A stretch of DNA of 64,000 bases from Ulota crispa. Taxonomy: Eukaryota; Streptophyta; Bryopsida; Orthotrichales; Orthotrichaceae. A program made the translations under genes and the position numbers. The notes under the pieces were generated by a model. It was not told the origin of the DNA. It worked only from the letters and a program-made list of their open reading frames with translations, and ran no database searches. Location of the stretch: assembly GCA_963920765.1 (NCBI GenBank), contig OY987242.1, positions 3,250,789-3,314,788 of the forward strand. Reading direction: 5' to 3'. Numbering within the stretch: position 1 is the stretch's first letter; every line of letters starts with the position of its first letter. Shown here piece after piece: positions 46,336 to 58,072 of the stretch.

Positions 46336-48138
46336 TCACATGGAAATAATGCAGCAACAAAAAAAGAGACTACACATAACTGCTCAAAATCTCAATAAAT
46401 ATTTAAACCTATGTAGCCTTCTATGAAGACTCCATGCTTGTGTAAGCAAATGCACCAAAGAAGCACCAGACTCCAACAGCTGCATGTCAGACTCACTGGT
46501 GTGGCAGCTTGCACGTTTCTCACGCGAGTTGTCCAGAGGATCAGCTAGCAGAAAGCATGGCTATGGCGTAGACAATGGAGGTAGGATTACTTAGTGGAGA
46601 AAGCTTGCTATGAATGCAGCAAGCCAAAGGAATTGAGAGAGAGGAAAAATTCCAAGAGAGGTGACTGAGAGTTGCTAGCAACCCAGGAGTCTAGTCTCGC
46701 TACTTTTTTTCAAAAAAAGGAGCCTTAATTGGCAGCTAAATTTTGTTGAAGGCTCTTAACTGAACATGTACATTACTGAGTGATTACTCTGCGATTACTT
46801 TGCAACTTAATGGCAACTCAGAATGTGTACTGTAGAAATCTCTCTTAACTGTAGCAGAGGTCAGATTTGTGCAACTGTAAGCTTATTAAGCAAAGGCCAA
46901 TATTTGGAATCAAAGGATTTGTTCTCTATTTTTTTGAGGATAAAAGAATCCCCTAAAAAATTCCATTCTTTTAGTAAGGTATAGCTTATAAAAGTGTGCT
47001 TTGGAAGGCAATACCTTTTCTTAAAGAGTCTCGTTGAGTTTCTTGAGCTATTAGCTGTCTCCTAGTGCCAAAAAGAACCCACATAAAAAGCAAGTAAAAA
47101 AGCAAAATTGCTATAGAAGCCATGTCCCATTTTTTGTATAGTAATGTATATAAGAATAATTTATACAATCTACACTGAATCTTTGTATAATTTGATAGAC
47201 AATTACAGGGACCTAGAAGGTGCATGGACCTAATGGTGTGTCAAGTAGATGTCTAGCCGTGCGTATTTTGGAGTATAAGGTGTTTAATCTATAGGTGTTA
47301 TAATCTTGTATCCCTAGGATATGTCAAGAGAGATTAGATCATGGAGATGTTTACTTGTCCATTGACCTTATAAGAAAGGAAAATGACATAGCTACAATAG
47401 TAGTGCTTATATCCTAGATTTTGTAGGCTAAGTATTACAAGTAACTACTTGCCAAGAAATCTAGAAAAAATAAAAATAATAAAATAAATAATAAAATAAT
47501 AAAATAATAATAATAAAAAATAATAAAAATAATAAAAATAAAGGGGCTTTTTGATACATCCTAGAAATCTAGGCATATGTCCTTACTTTTTCATGCCCAA
47601 GCAAATACTACTAGATCCATGTCATTAAATTTATAATCCCAAGTGTATAGGAGCATTAATGATCCTATTTTTTCACAAAACTATATTCCTATCCTCCCTT
47701 GTTTGGGTAGAAAATAGGCAATATCATTTATAAAAGTTGGGTAGAAGCTTTGTATAAGCTATCCAAGTATTGCTGCTGAAAGTAATACATAGAAATGATG
47801 GTACTAATTCATGCAGATAAAAGTCGTAGTCAAATAGATCCCATTCATGCTTTTACTACAAAGATATTTTCAAAACAACTCCATCTATATACTGATACTC
47901 CTTATAGAAGTTATGATAAATAGATCAGCACCAAAAATATGACTACATAGTCATGTGCGAGTGCTAAGTAGAATGCAAAGCAATGTAATCTCAGCATTTT
48001 ACAGCATGCATCAGTCATAAAATATAGTAATTATCATTGCGTTTATCAGTACCAAGTCATAGCTTGTATTTTTATATGTGAGCTTTTATTAGCTCAGCTA
48101 CTAACTTAGTGGTAATTGGTGAGAACCATAAGCTGTAA
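46336..48138. other. Unassigned AT-rich DNA with an A-rich tract
   Basis: No gene is recognised. The longest ORF is 79 codons (46986-47225, minus) and has no motif. 47463-47545 is a degenerate (AATAA)n tract. Confidence 0.5.
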
Positions 48139-48384
48139 GTTAGAGCCAGGAGAGAACCTGCCATGCGACCATATATGGTAGGCACTGATACCTCCGTCAG
48201 AAAACCAAATTTTGGTATTATCAGTAACTACTCAACAGTACTTTCGGTTTATAGAAAACAAGTTAGAGCCAGAAGAGAACCTGCCATGCGACCATATATG
48301 GCAGGCACTCATACCTCCGTCAGAAAACCAAATTTTGGTATTATCAGTAACTACTCAACAGTACTTTTGGTTTATAGAAAACAA
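48139..48384 (+). repeat. Tandem repeat, two 123-bp units
   Basis: Units start at 48139 and 48262 with GTTAGAGCCAGRAGAGAACC and differ at only a few bases. A third start (GTTAAAGCTGGG, 48385) is abandoned after about 10 bp. Because 123 is divisible by 3, an ORF (48163-48417, 84 codons) reads through both units, but nothing else suggests a gene. Confidence 0.9.
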
Positions 48385-48385
48385 G

Positions 48386-49739
48386 TTAAAGCTGGGTATG
48401 ACCTAAAATATGCCTAGTACCTTTGTACTCAAGCCTGGGTATATTCACGGTAGAAAAAAATATTCTTCTAGCTTATGTGACTAAAACAAAGTATAACCAA
48501 AAAAGGCTGTCCCACAGCAACTTATGGGTTTAAAGCAAAGGCGTTGTAAATAGAGTTTATACACAGCACTTTAATCCAGCAAAAGTCTAGCCAGTGTCAC
48601 CAAACCCTAAAAATAAAATTTGTGATTCAAGGCATACTAATAGTAGAATCTCCAAACAAAATATTTTGAGAAATTTGACAAAACATGAGTTTGAGGTAAG
48701 TAGTGCAAATCTGTAGAATTTGGCAGATTAGCCAAGAGACTTTGGATCTCACTTGTGCCCATTCCAATACACACAAACAAACCAATGTTATGTTAGAGGG
48801 GATGCAATAGGTGTCTTCAATCCAAAGTGTTTGTTATCACCTTCACAAGGCAAATCTTGCAACCAAACAAACAAGCAGCTACTTTTTTTTTTAAATAAAA
48901 ATAAAACACTCAAAACTCAGTCAAAACATGTGTAGCCATGGTTTGTGTAGTATACAAGCTCCAAAAAACGTTAATCCCAGTATCCACGCGGTAGAGTAAT
49001 GCAGTTACTACGTACAGTATCGCTCAGAGCTCATAAGCCGCATGCAAAGCGAGAAAGACGAGTGTGTGTACAGTACCTAGAAAGCACTGTTCATAAGCAG
49101 CAGAGCTATCCCTCAAAAGTGGGAGAGAAGACCAGCTGTGTAGCCGTAAGAGGCCTAGCCCTAACCCTAGGTATTCAAAGCCAACCAATTTTTATGTCGA
49201 GCCACATGAAGGCTTCGATTTGGTCCAAGCTCAAAATCCATCAAGGATTGTAAACATTAAGCTACCTCCTTATTTGAAAAAGTGAGGGAAAACTCTTATA
49301 ATAGGTTTTTATAAGCCAAATTGTAAAGTTAGCTTTTAGCTTTGCTAATTTAAGCAATGTTGTTAAAAAGCTTTTAAGCTATAATGCTACTAGGGAAAAA
49401 TAAAAGTAAAAGCAACACTTATTTCATAGTTTTAGTAGCAACTTATGAAAAGTCACATACTATGTTTAAGTCATAGAGAATACTTATAAGTACTAATCTA
49501 TGTACTTTCCTAGTCAAGAGAACGGTAGCAACTTGTTCTACTTGGCTATTATTTGTATCACCGCATTCTTAGAATTATTGGAAATCAATAGTTTATTGAG
49601 CTAAAAGCTTGCAATATGAACCTAAGTTTTACCTCAAAAGGCAAGGCCAAATGCCAAGCGATAAACTACACAACTATTCTTGTGTGCAAGAATCTACAAG
49701 TATTGTATTAAAAACTGATACTTAGAGTAGAATCTTGAA
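48386..49739. other. Unassigned DNA including repeat U copy 2
   Basis: 48752-48850 is the second copy of repeat U. An ORF of 84 codons (48999-49253) has no recognisable domain. The remainder is AT-rich and featureless. Confidence 0.5.
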
Positions 49740-50667
49740 ATAAAATAAAAATCAAAAGCTAAAATTTAAAAATTAAAAATTAAAAGTTAAAAGTTAAAAT
49801 TTAAAAATTAAAATTTAAAAATTTAAAATTTAAAGTTAAAAATAAAAAATAAAAAATAAAAAATAGAAAATAAAAAACGAAAAAATAAAAAATAAAAAAC
49901 TAAAAACTAAAAACTAAAAACTAAAAATTATAAATTATAAATTATAAAATAAAAAACTAAAAATGTAAAATTTAAAATTAAAAGTTAAAAATAAAAAATA
50001 AAAAATAAAAAATAAAAAACTAAAAACTAAAAACTAAAAACTAAAAACTAAAAATTATAAATTATAAATTATAAAATAAAAAACTAAAAATGTAAAATTT
50101 AAAATTAAAAGTTAAAAATAAAAAATAAAAAATAAAAAATAAAAAACTAAAAACTAAAAACTAAAAATTTAAAATTTAAAATTTAAAATTAAAAGTTAAA
50201 AGTTAAAAATTAAAAATTAAAAACTAAAAATTAAAAGTTAAAAATTAAAAATTAAAAACTAAAAATTAAAAGTTAAAAATTAAAAATTAAAAGTTAAAAG
50301 TTAAATGTTAAAAATTTAAAATTAAAAACTAAAAATTTAAAATTTAAAATTTAAAAGTTAAAAGTTAAAAGTTAAAAATTTAAAATTTAAAACTAAAAAT
50401 TTAAAATTTAAAATTTAAAATTAATAGTTAAAAATAAAAAATAAAAAACTAAAAACTAAAAACTAAAAATTTAAATTTAAAATTTAAAAATTAAAAGTTA
50501 AAAGTTAAAAATTAAAAGTTAAAAGTTAAAAGTTAAAAAATAAAAAATAAAAACTAAAAATTAAAAATTAAAAATTAAAAATTAAAAAATTAAAAATTAA
50601 AATTAAAATTAAAAATCAAAAATCAAAAATCAAAAATCAAAAATCAAAAATCAAAAAATTAAAAAAG
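49740..50667. repeat. A-rich minisatellite array, about 0.93 kb
   Basis: Degenerate units of 5-7 bp such as CTAAAAA, TTAAAAA, GTTAAAA and ATAAAAA are strongly biased to A on the plus strand and nearly lack G and C. A higher-order repeat of 127 bp is visible: the block CTAAAAATTATAAATTATAA recurs at 49921 and 50048. A different unit, ATCAAAA, ends the array. Confidence 0.9.
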
Positions 50668-50686
50668 TTTTTTTTTTTTTTTCTCA

Positions 50687-50757
50687 AATGAAGTTCGTGG
50701 ATGATACCTGAAGAGAGGGAAAGGCAACCTCTCTTCAAGCTACTAAATGTTATGCAA
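50687..50757 (-). repeat. Repeat W, inverted copy abutting the A-rich array
   Basis: CAAATGAAGTTCGTGGATG to TACTAAATGTTATGCAAATT is the reverse complement of 38329-38403. As there, it joins directly to simple sequence on its AAGTTC side. Confidence 0.6.
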
Positions 50758-50821
50758 ATTCTTCATGGAAGATTTCATCCTTTTAATTGTGATGGTTTAT
50801 GTCAAGCAATACTCACTTCAT

Positions 50822-51547
50822 TTAACACCTAAAGGACCAAGGGCCCTTTTAGGGGACAAATGGGGTTTTGGGCATGTGCCTATGGCTAAACTACTTTGCA
50901 TGATTTTCTGAAACTTTTATTGAAGGTGAGGAATTCAAAAATCTACGTAGGAATGTAATTTTTTCTTCATTATGACATTTATTGAAGAAGTTAAAAATGA
51001 ATTTATGGAAAACAGGGGACTCTGGGCAGCCAAAAAACTTCTTTGAAAATTGCAATTTTTTCAAAATAAAATCTGAAATAGGTTCTTTAGACTTATGTAG
51101 ACGTGGGGAGCCTTGAATCATTCAAGTTTGTTAGATGAGATGAAAGTTATGAGAAGTTTTAGTTTGCGTGTAGGCATAGTTTTGAGATTTTCCACACCTA
51201 CGAGCAAACTAAAACTTCTCATAACATTCATCTCATCTATCAAAATTGAATGATTCAAAGTTCCCCGCATTTATATAAGTCTAAAGAACCTATTTCAATT
51301 TTTTATTTCAAAAAAACGCAATTTTCAAAGAAGTCTTTTGGCTGCCTAGAGTCCCCTGTTTTCCATAAATTCATTTTTAGCTTCTTCAATAAATGTCAAA
51401 ATGAAGAAAAATTATATTCCCACATAGATCTTTGAATTCCTCACCTTCAATAAAAGTTTCAGAAAACCACACAAAGTAGTTTAGCCATAGGTACATGCCC
51501 AAAATTCCATTTGCCTCCCAAAGGAACAATGGTCCTTTAGTGGTTAA
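50822..51547. mobile_element. TTAA-FB2: second inverted duplication of the TTAA-A right half
   Basis: Both ends are TTAA-A right ends (TTAACACCTAAAGGACCAAG; GGTCCTTTAGTGGTTAA). Arms of about 355 bp surround a loop near 51178-51192, between TAGGCATAG and CCACACCTA. It is 726 bp, nearly the same as TTAA-FB1. Arm mismatches are spread evenly. Its right TTAA is shared with TTAA-D2. Confidence 0.9.
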
Positions 51548-51793
51548 CCCCTAAGCGCACAGACTCAAAACTAGAAAAACCTGACCTACTTGCAATCAAA
51601 GTGCCCCCCGTGGACTGAAAATTACAATCGACAAGATTGGACCATATAAATTGTTAATAGAAAGCATCTCTATTGTGATGGGCTTGATTGGAGGTGGTTT
51701 GACCAAAGGAGCAATGAGATTACAGCAGTCAAACTTGCATTGACCTAGCTTTTGGAGAGACAGTATAATGTCTCTTGGGTGCTCAGGGGTTAA
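51544..51793 (+). mobile_element. TTAA-D2: 250-bp piggyBac-like MITE
   Basis: It starts TTAACCCCTAAGCGCACAG and ends CTTGGGTGCTCAGGGGTTAA. The termini resemble TTAA-D1 but the interior does not. It abuts TTAA-FB2 through one TTAA, the same arrangement as FB1-D1. Confidence 0.8.
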
Positions 51794-52818
51794 CATGACA
51801 AAAGCAAGGGCTTCCTTGTTACTATACAATGGCGCTTGGATAAGGTCAACACTTTGGGTTAGAAAAAATTGTTAATTGTATCTAAACATTGATCGTAAAC
51901 AAGTACTCCATTTGAATTACTTTCCCTAGTTCTTGTGGTTGCAACTAGGTACTTTTCAACCCATGTTTCTACAGTGCATGACACTTATAATCAACAACTC
52001 CCAATTCAAGTGGTTAGCCTAAGGCTTTGTCAAAAAAAGTTATCAAAAATTTGAGTCCACCAAGATGAAGCCTTGGGTTTGTCTTGCTTGGTGGTGGAGT
52101 TACTTTTGAGCTAATGGGTATATGTGTTGTGCTTTAGTATTTCTTGTTTGGCCAATAATTGTTGGTTATAAGTGTCACACACTATAGTTCATTAACCAAA
52201 TGCCTTTTGAATTGACAAGTCAAAATGGGTGTTGACAAAAATCAAGCTTTGATCATATGCAAGCACTTGACCTTAACCATGCTCATGATACACATTCCAG
52301 ATAAGAGGGGAGAGGGACTGTGATCCTATACAATTGTTTTTGTCACAAGGATTGACATTAACCAAACACCACTATATACAAGCACACGTTTTGTGCAAGT
52401 TGGACATATATAGGTAATGCAACACTCAACTTTACTTAAAATCAATGTCTCACAACTTGTTCATAATCCAATCTTGATACATATTTGTCCTTTTGGTCCT
52501 ATTTTGAAACCAAAAATAGTAATTGCACCATCATTTTGGTCCTTTTTAAAATCTAAATTAGTAATTCCCTTCATTACAATGCTATTCTTTAAAACATTAC
52601 TAGGGGGAGCTTTGCTTTTTGTTGGTTTTCTAATACATGGTTAGAGGGTGTTTGGTGTTCTATATTTGAAGCATCCTTTATTGTCTCAACTTACACCAAA
52701 AAGTTCTAGAAGATTATGGAAAAGAGCATAAAGTCAAAATCCTCCCACTTAGTAGTATAGATGTTTTGCCCTTTGTATCACCCCATGCTTTCTAGTAGTA
52801 ATCAGTGACTTCTTTTAC
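51794..52818. other. Unassigned DNA with an inverted repeat
   Basis: GTGCATGACACTTATAATCAAC (about 51977) and GGTTATAAGTGTCACACAC (about 52154) form arms of an imperfect foldback covering roughly 51950-52200. The rest shows no gene. An ORF of 75 codons (52417-52644) is hydrophobic and lacks a motif. Confidence 0.45.
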
Positions 52819-53588
52819 TTAACCCTTGAGCGCCCAGCACCCCATATATTGCCTCCTACTATTTTCAAGCCCTATTTTGAGGGACTAGATCTAACTTTTT
52901 GATCTTGCTATGAACTACAATTATGAAGGCATTCAAGTTGTCCATGTCAATGGGGTAATGGCAAGGAAAGCCAGATGTTGTACAAGTGCTACAAGAGATT
53001 TGATTGGGTAAAAACACCATATTGGGCGTGGTGGCACCGTACGGGGCATGGTGGCAAGCAACATTTTACAAGTTGCAACCGGTCAATATCCCTTGCAAGC
53101 TTCCTTATGTAAGTTTTGTGGTAGCGGGAAAGTTGTTGGCAAGGGTTCAAGCATGTTCTAGACCCTTATTATGGCAACCGTCACCAGCTATGCCAATCAT
53201 TGTTTTCCGTGCAATAGCCACTTGAAGCCCTAAAACTTGACACAAAAAGAAGTGCAATCTTTGGTAATTTACAAGTGTGTGCGTTCACATCTAATCTTGA
53301 TGCTCACAAATTTAGAAATGAATTTGGAGGTTATAGAATTTTGTAAAAATCATCAAATAGCAACTACCTACCAAAAACTGAGATTTTGTCATCACACGTT
53401 GTTTGATCAAAATGTTATAATCTCCCATTTCTTGCAATGAATTGTTCTCAAAATTTGCAAGCCATTTTCTGAGTAGGTGTTCCACTATTTTCAATGCTCA
53501 TCCAATTGACCAAGATACAATGCATCAAAGTTGTCATCCTCCAAAAACCCTGATTTTGGTGAAAACGACCTGAACGCTCAGGAGTTAA
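52819..53588 (+). mobile_element. TTAA-G2: uninterrupted piggyBac-like element
   Basis: It starts TTAACCCTTGAGCGCCCAG and ends GAACGCTCAGGAGTTAA, 770 bp. It supplies the empty-site reference for the gypsy fossil and the 725-bp TIR element in TTAA-G1. ORFs of 60-73 codons have no known domain. Confidence 0.85.
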
Positions 53589-54357
53589 GTAATACGTTGT
53601 ACGTAAACAACACAACAATCATGTGAGAAGCACAACAACATGAAGTTTTTGATCATTTGTGTCCTTGCCAGGTCTTTTGTATTGTCTCTCTTGTCTTCAA
53701 GTTGGTTTTTACTAGGGTTCTTTTACATTTCTTACTCCAATGAAGTTGGTTTCATTTGTGTTTATAAAGTAAATAAAGAAAATAACAACATAAATCAACG
53801 ATTGAAAAGAACCAACCTTCAATACAAAGTCAATCAAATGAACGGGCGCAAACTTATTAACCAAAATTTTAAGATTAGTGTGTGAAAAAAAGTTAAATTT
53901 CCCAAAAGATTTAAGGAGTTTTTTGTGCATGCCTATGAGAAACCAACTAGAAGTGGGAAATGCCTGATTTTAGTCAATGAAGCTCAAAGATCTCTCAAAA
54001 ATCTGTTGTGGAGCCGATTAGGTCAAAGTTGCCACTACCAAAAAAAACGCAGACAAATAGAATTGCATAGTTTGATGATTACAGCAATACAATTAATTGC
54101 AGAAACATTTCGTTTGTTATAGTCTATTCACTTGTCATAAAACTACTAAAGGTCATTTCATCCAAGTGTTTTTCTTTCTAGTTTTTAATAAGTATGCTTA
54201 TGACCTTCATCTTTTTTTTACGACTGATATTCATGGTTGTTGAAGTGTTTGCATCAGGCTGGCTGTTTTAATTTAGAGTTACTGGTGGGCATAATACCAA
54301 GCATGATTACAAAAGTTTTAATCATTTTGGGAATTGCTACTGCTGTATACTCATTGT
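53589..54357. other. Unassigned DNA with a small hydrophobic-start ORF
   Basis: ORF 53640-53885 (81 codons) begins MKFLIICVLARSFVLSL and continues hydrophobic to about residue 32, then turns basic. This looks like a signal peptide, but AT-rich DNA often yields such text by chance. No other support for a gene. Confidence 0.25.
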
Positions 54358-55289
54358 TTAACCCCTAAAGGACCATGGCCTTTATTTTATCAAAAGTCAT
54401 TCAAAATTGCCACTTCTATGGCAAAGAGTAAAAAAGTTTGAAAATCAGGCATTTTGCATATCTGACTGTAGGATCTTGTGCTAAACTATTATAAGAATGT
54501 GTCATACAAAACTCAAGAACTTTGATCGCACAGATTGGAAGACATTTGCAATTAAAAAATAAAAAAACAACTTTATTTGCACCGTGCTTGACTAGATTTT
54601 TTAACTTTTGAACATTTTTAACTTAAATTTTTTGCTCCACAAAGTTTGGAATTCTATTTTTGCATGGTGGGAAGTTGAGTTGGGAATCTTGGGTAAAAAT
54701 TTCAAAAAAGAATACTTAACTTTCATTCTTAAAAAAAACATTAGGTAGAAGAAGGTATGAGATTGAAGAGAAACTTAAATTGCTAATAACCCTGCAATGG
54801 AATTGAAACACAATAATCTCAACACTAAGGTTGTTCTAGAAAGCAAACTTCATCCTCTCCAACAATTCTTTTTGAAAAAATGTTAAATCTGAATTCAAAA
54901 ATGAAGTGTATAAGTTGTTTTTTCAAGAAGATGCTTGAGTTGCCCAAAAATCAAGATTGTCCATAACTTTCTCATAACTAGTCCAAATGGAATGAATCAA
55001 AGCTTTAGAAGTAGATAAAGATATAATCTATGAGAAAAGAAAATTTATTTATTTTTTCAAGTTTTTATAAGAATTTTTTTTGCTACCCCTAGTCCCCAAA
55101 TTTGTGCTTATTTGAGCATAACTTTTGCTCCCTGGCATCAATTGGAATAAAAATTATATTCCCCAAAAGATAATGTGTTTTTCTATCTTCAAAAAAAATT
55201 TCAAAAAATTAGGACAAAAATTGAGGCCGTAGGTACCTGCCCGAAATCCCATTTGTCCCTCGAAGGGACAATGGTCCATTACGGGTTAA
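54358..55289 (+). mobile_element. TTAA-E2: piggyBac-like element
   Basis: It starts TTAACCCCTAAAGGACCATG and ends GGTCCATTACGGGTTAA, 932 bp, collinear with TTAA-E1 throughout. Its right TTAA (55286-55289) is also the left TTAA of TTAA-L2. Confidence 0.9.
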
Positions 55290-55928
55290 CCCCTAAATGC
55301 CCAAGCCCTATTTGAGCTTCTTGGAATTTTCATGAAACAAAATAATCAACCAACCTTTTCATGAATTTTATCAAGGTTTTTTCAATTGTAACTGTACAAA
55401 TTTAAATGTAACATGTTAGAGATTACATGGGAAAAGAAAACACAACAATATCACATATAGTTTGAAGGATTATAATGTTTGAACTTGAGGGTGTTAAAAT
55501 TGCAAAAGTGACTTGAAGTTTTCTAATCCTCATTTCACATGTCAAATCTAAAAAGTTGGTTACCAAAAAAATTGAGGGTTTAAGGTCATTACATGTTTAA
55601 CTTTAATCAATTTATAGCTTTCAAAATCTACTCCTATATTTTCTTTAAATAGATTTCTAATGTGATTGTTTCTCCAATCTCTAGTGTATTTGAGACTCAT
55701 TTTCAAGATCTTCCATCACTAGAAAACTCAAGATTACAGAGGATACCCTTGTACAAAATCTTGAGTAGAAAAATCATCAACTTTCTTTTTCAAAGTCAGA
55801 TTTTTGATGTTGAAAATAGATTTCAAAACCAACTCAAGTTGAAAAACAAGTTTGAAAAAAAATGATTCAATAAATTTTTATTCATCTTCAAAATTTTGTT
55901 GCTACCCAAATCTGGTCGCTTGGGTTAA
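55286..55928 (+). mobile_element. TTAA-L2: piggyBac-like element with a shortened right end
   Basis: It starts TTAACCCCTAAATGCCCAAG. The right end reads CGCTTGGGTTAA, lacking about 8-10 bp (CATTTAGGG) present in TTAA-L1. The body is collinear with L1. Confidence 0.8.
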
Positions 55929-56212
55929 GATTTACAATCAAGCATTTCAGATTCCACTGTAAGAGTGTCAACGCCGGTGTCATTGATTTACTGCGAATTC
56001 CAATCGCTTCCCCCATTTTAAGATCACAGGGTGATGACTGGCATGGTGGCATGCGTACAGTAGAAGCAGAGTTTTTTTGGTTCTCTGACCAATGGCTGCG
56101 TGGCATTTTTGAAAATGGTTTGTAGCTTGCTGATTTCATCCTATTCATAGTTGGAGTTAAAGGTGGCTCCTATGCATGGATTTTTGTTGCATCCTGGCTA
56201 TCAAAAATGAAA

Positions 56213-57135
56213 TTAATTTCTAAAGGATCATTGTCCTTTTGGGGGATAGGTTGGATTTTGGGCATGTACTTATGACTAAACTACTTTGTGTGATCTTTTG
56301 AAACTTTTATTGAAGGTGGGGAATTCAAAAATCTATGTGCGCATCTAATTTTTTCTTCATTCCGGCAATTGGTGAAGAAGTTATGCATGAGTTTGTGAAA
56401 ATTTGGAAAAGACTGCCCATCTGGGCAGCCCACAAACCTATTTAAAAATTACATTTTTTGAAATTGGTTCTTTAGATTTTTTTATATGTGAGAAGCTTTG
56501 AATCATTCAATTTCAATCAATGAGATGTAAGTTATGAGGAGTTTTTGTTGTTAGGCAGTTATGGATTCTCTACTCTAAAATAAACTTTGAAGTCCTTTAT
56601 AGTACTCTAGTTTCAATACTTTGGAAATAAGAAATTAAACCAAAGGAAGTAGATTGTTTATCACAACATAACAATTGGGATTTAGATTTTTCATTTCAAT
56701 AATTAAATTCTTAACAATTTAGTGGTTTGACTCATTCTCTACTTCTTTCTACTTACTATTTTTTCCCATATGTTGTATAGTTCCAGTTGATATTAAAATT
56801 CTCCCACAAATACCTAACTTGATCTCCTACATGGAAAAAATAAAGAGCAACTTTGGGTAGAGCAAGTTTTTTGTTATAAGAGTGATCAAAGGCTTCTGAA
56901 ATTTTTGGGCAACATGGAAAGAATTTTTTTTTTCCACTTTAGATGTAAATATCTCACTCCTCTCCATCTGGAGTGAGCTAATTTTTTTCCCACAAGTACC
57001 TCTTCTAGTCTAGGGCAAGGTCCCGTGGTTGGATTTCCCAAAAACAAAACACAAAATCCCTTTCTACTAAACCTCCTAGAAGTGGCAGTTTTCAATGATT
57101 TTCACAGAAAAAGGGCTTGGTCCTTTAGGGGTTAA
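56213..57135 (-). mobile_element. TTAA-A2 element, inverted
   Basis: It starts TTAATTTCTAAAGGATCATT and ends GGTCCTTTAGGGGTTAA, 923 bp. The variant A2 middle is seen near 56560-56790 (TAAACTTTGAAGTCC, GTAGATTGTTTATCAC). Short spacer DNA (55929-56212) to its left shows nothing recognisable. Confidence 0.85.
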
Positions 57136-57907
57136 GGAGAAGTTAGCACAATCAACTTTTTTGACAATGCTTTTGAATTTGTCTCATCATAAAATGATGG
57201 CATCAATCCTCAATTTGATGAGAATTTTATGAGAGCCTTGGTTATTATGTAATTTTCATTATTACAATCTAGCATTTTTTGAAAAAAAATCCTTTTTTTT
57301 GCTATAGGCTTGAAGCTCACATTTCCTCTTTTGAGGCAATTGGGCATTAAATTGCCCAACAAAAATCCCTAAGTAGAAGACATGCTTGAGAATTAAGGCC
57401 CCTACACACTATGGCCGAAGGTCAAGAGGCCATCAATTTCCACCAATCAGATTGCAAGAAACTAAGATTTTGGTCTCTAGATCCTTCACATTAGAGGCCA
57501 AAGTTCAAGGTCCCTCAACCCCTATGACATCACTCTTTCATACAAAACAACAGCCTCTCAAGAAAAGTTTGAGTCAAGGATAAATAGAAACCAAAACTAT
57601 GGTTGAGAGGCGGTCAAAAAAATTCATAATATAATCAAAAGCAGACAAGATCACGGTCATTAGATTTGGAATGTCTAATAAATGACATGATTTTGGACTT
57701 TGGACTTGGCCTTTGAAGGCTTTACACTATGGCCATTCAAGTTGAGAAGTTGTGGAAGTTCATTGCTAAGAGTTTGACCTTTGTCCCTAATCTTTGGAGG
57801 CTTCACACTAAGGGCGGCCAAACGTGTCAAAAACACACGGTTGCGGGGCTCCATGCAGATATGCAAACTTTGAGGAAAGAAGAAAAGCTATGGCTGAACA
57901 TCAAAAG
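57136..57907. other. Unassigned DNA with repeated CACTATGGCC motifs
   Basis: ACACACTATGGCCGAAGG (57403), TTTACACTATGGCCATTC (57721) and TTCACACTAAGGGCGGCC (57791) are variants of one motif. An inverted form (GGCCATAGAGTGAAGC) occurs at 59669. They may be ends of an undescribed TIR family. No gene. Confidence 0.35.
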
Positions 57908-58072
57908 ACTTTTGTTACATTGGAATCTTTGGCCTACAGTCGAATGCATTGAGTTTTTCTCTACAAGTATTGATACCCATTTACCATGGTAAATGGGTAT
58001 CAATACTTGTAGAGAAAAACTCAATGCATTCGGTTGTAGCCTATAGCCCAAAGACTCCAATGTAACAAAAGT
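57908..58072. repeat. Spacer-less palindrome, perfect for 92 bp
   Basis: 57941-57986 is followed immediately by its exact reverse complement at 57987-58032, with centre CCATGG. The symmetry continues outward with mismatches to about 57908 and 58072 (ACTTTTGTTACATTGG and its complement). Confidence 0.95.

Noticed and set aside
48085-48155. A-box-like text TTAGCTCAGCTACTAACTTAG suggesting a tRNA or tRNA-derived SINE
   Set aside because: No B box (GGTTCGAATCC type) lies at the required distance and no cloverleaf can be drawn.
48139-50667. CRISPR-like repetition
   Set aside because: The 123-bp units are directly tandem without spacers and the A-rich array is low complexity. No repeat-spacer pattern is present.
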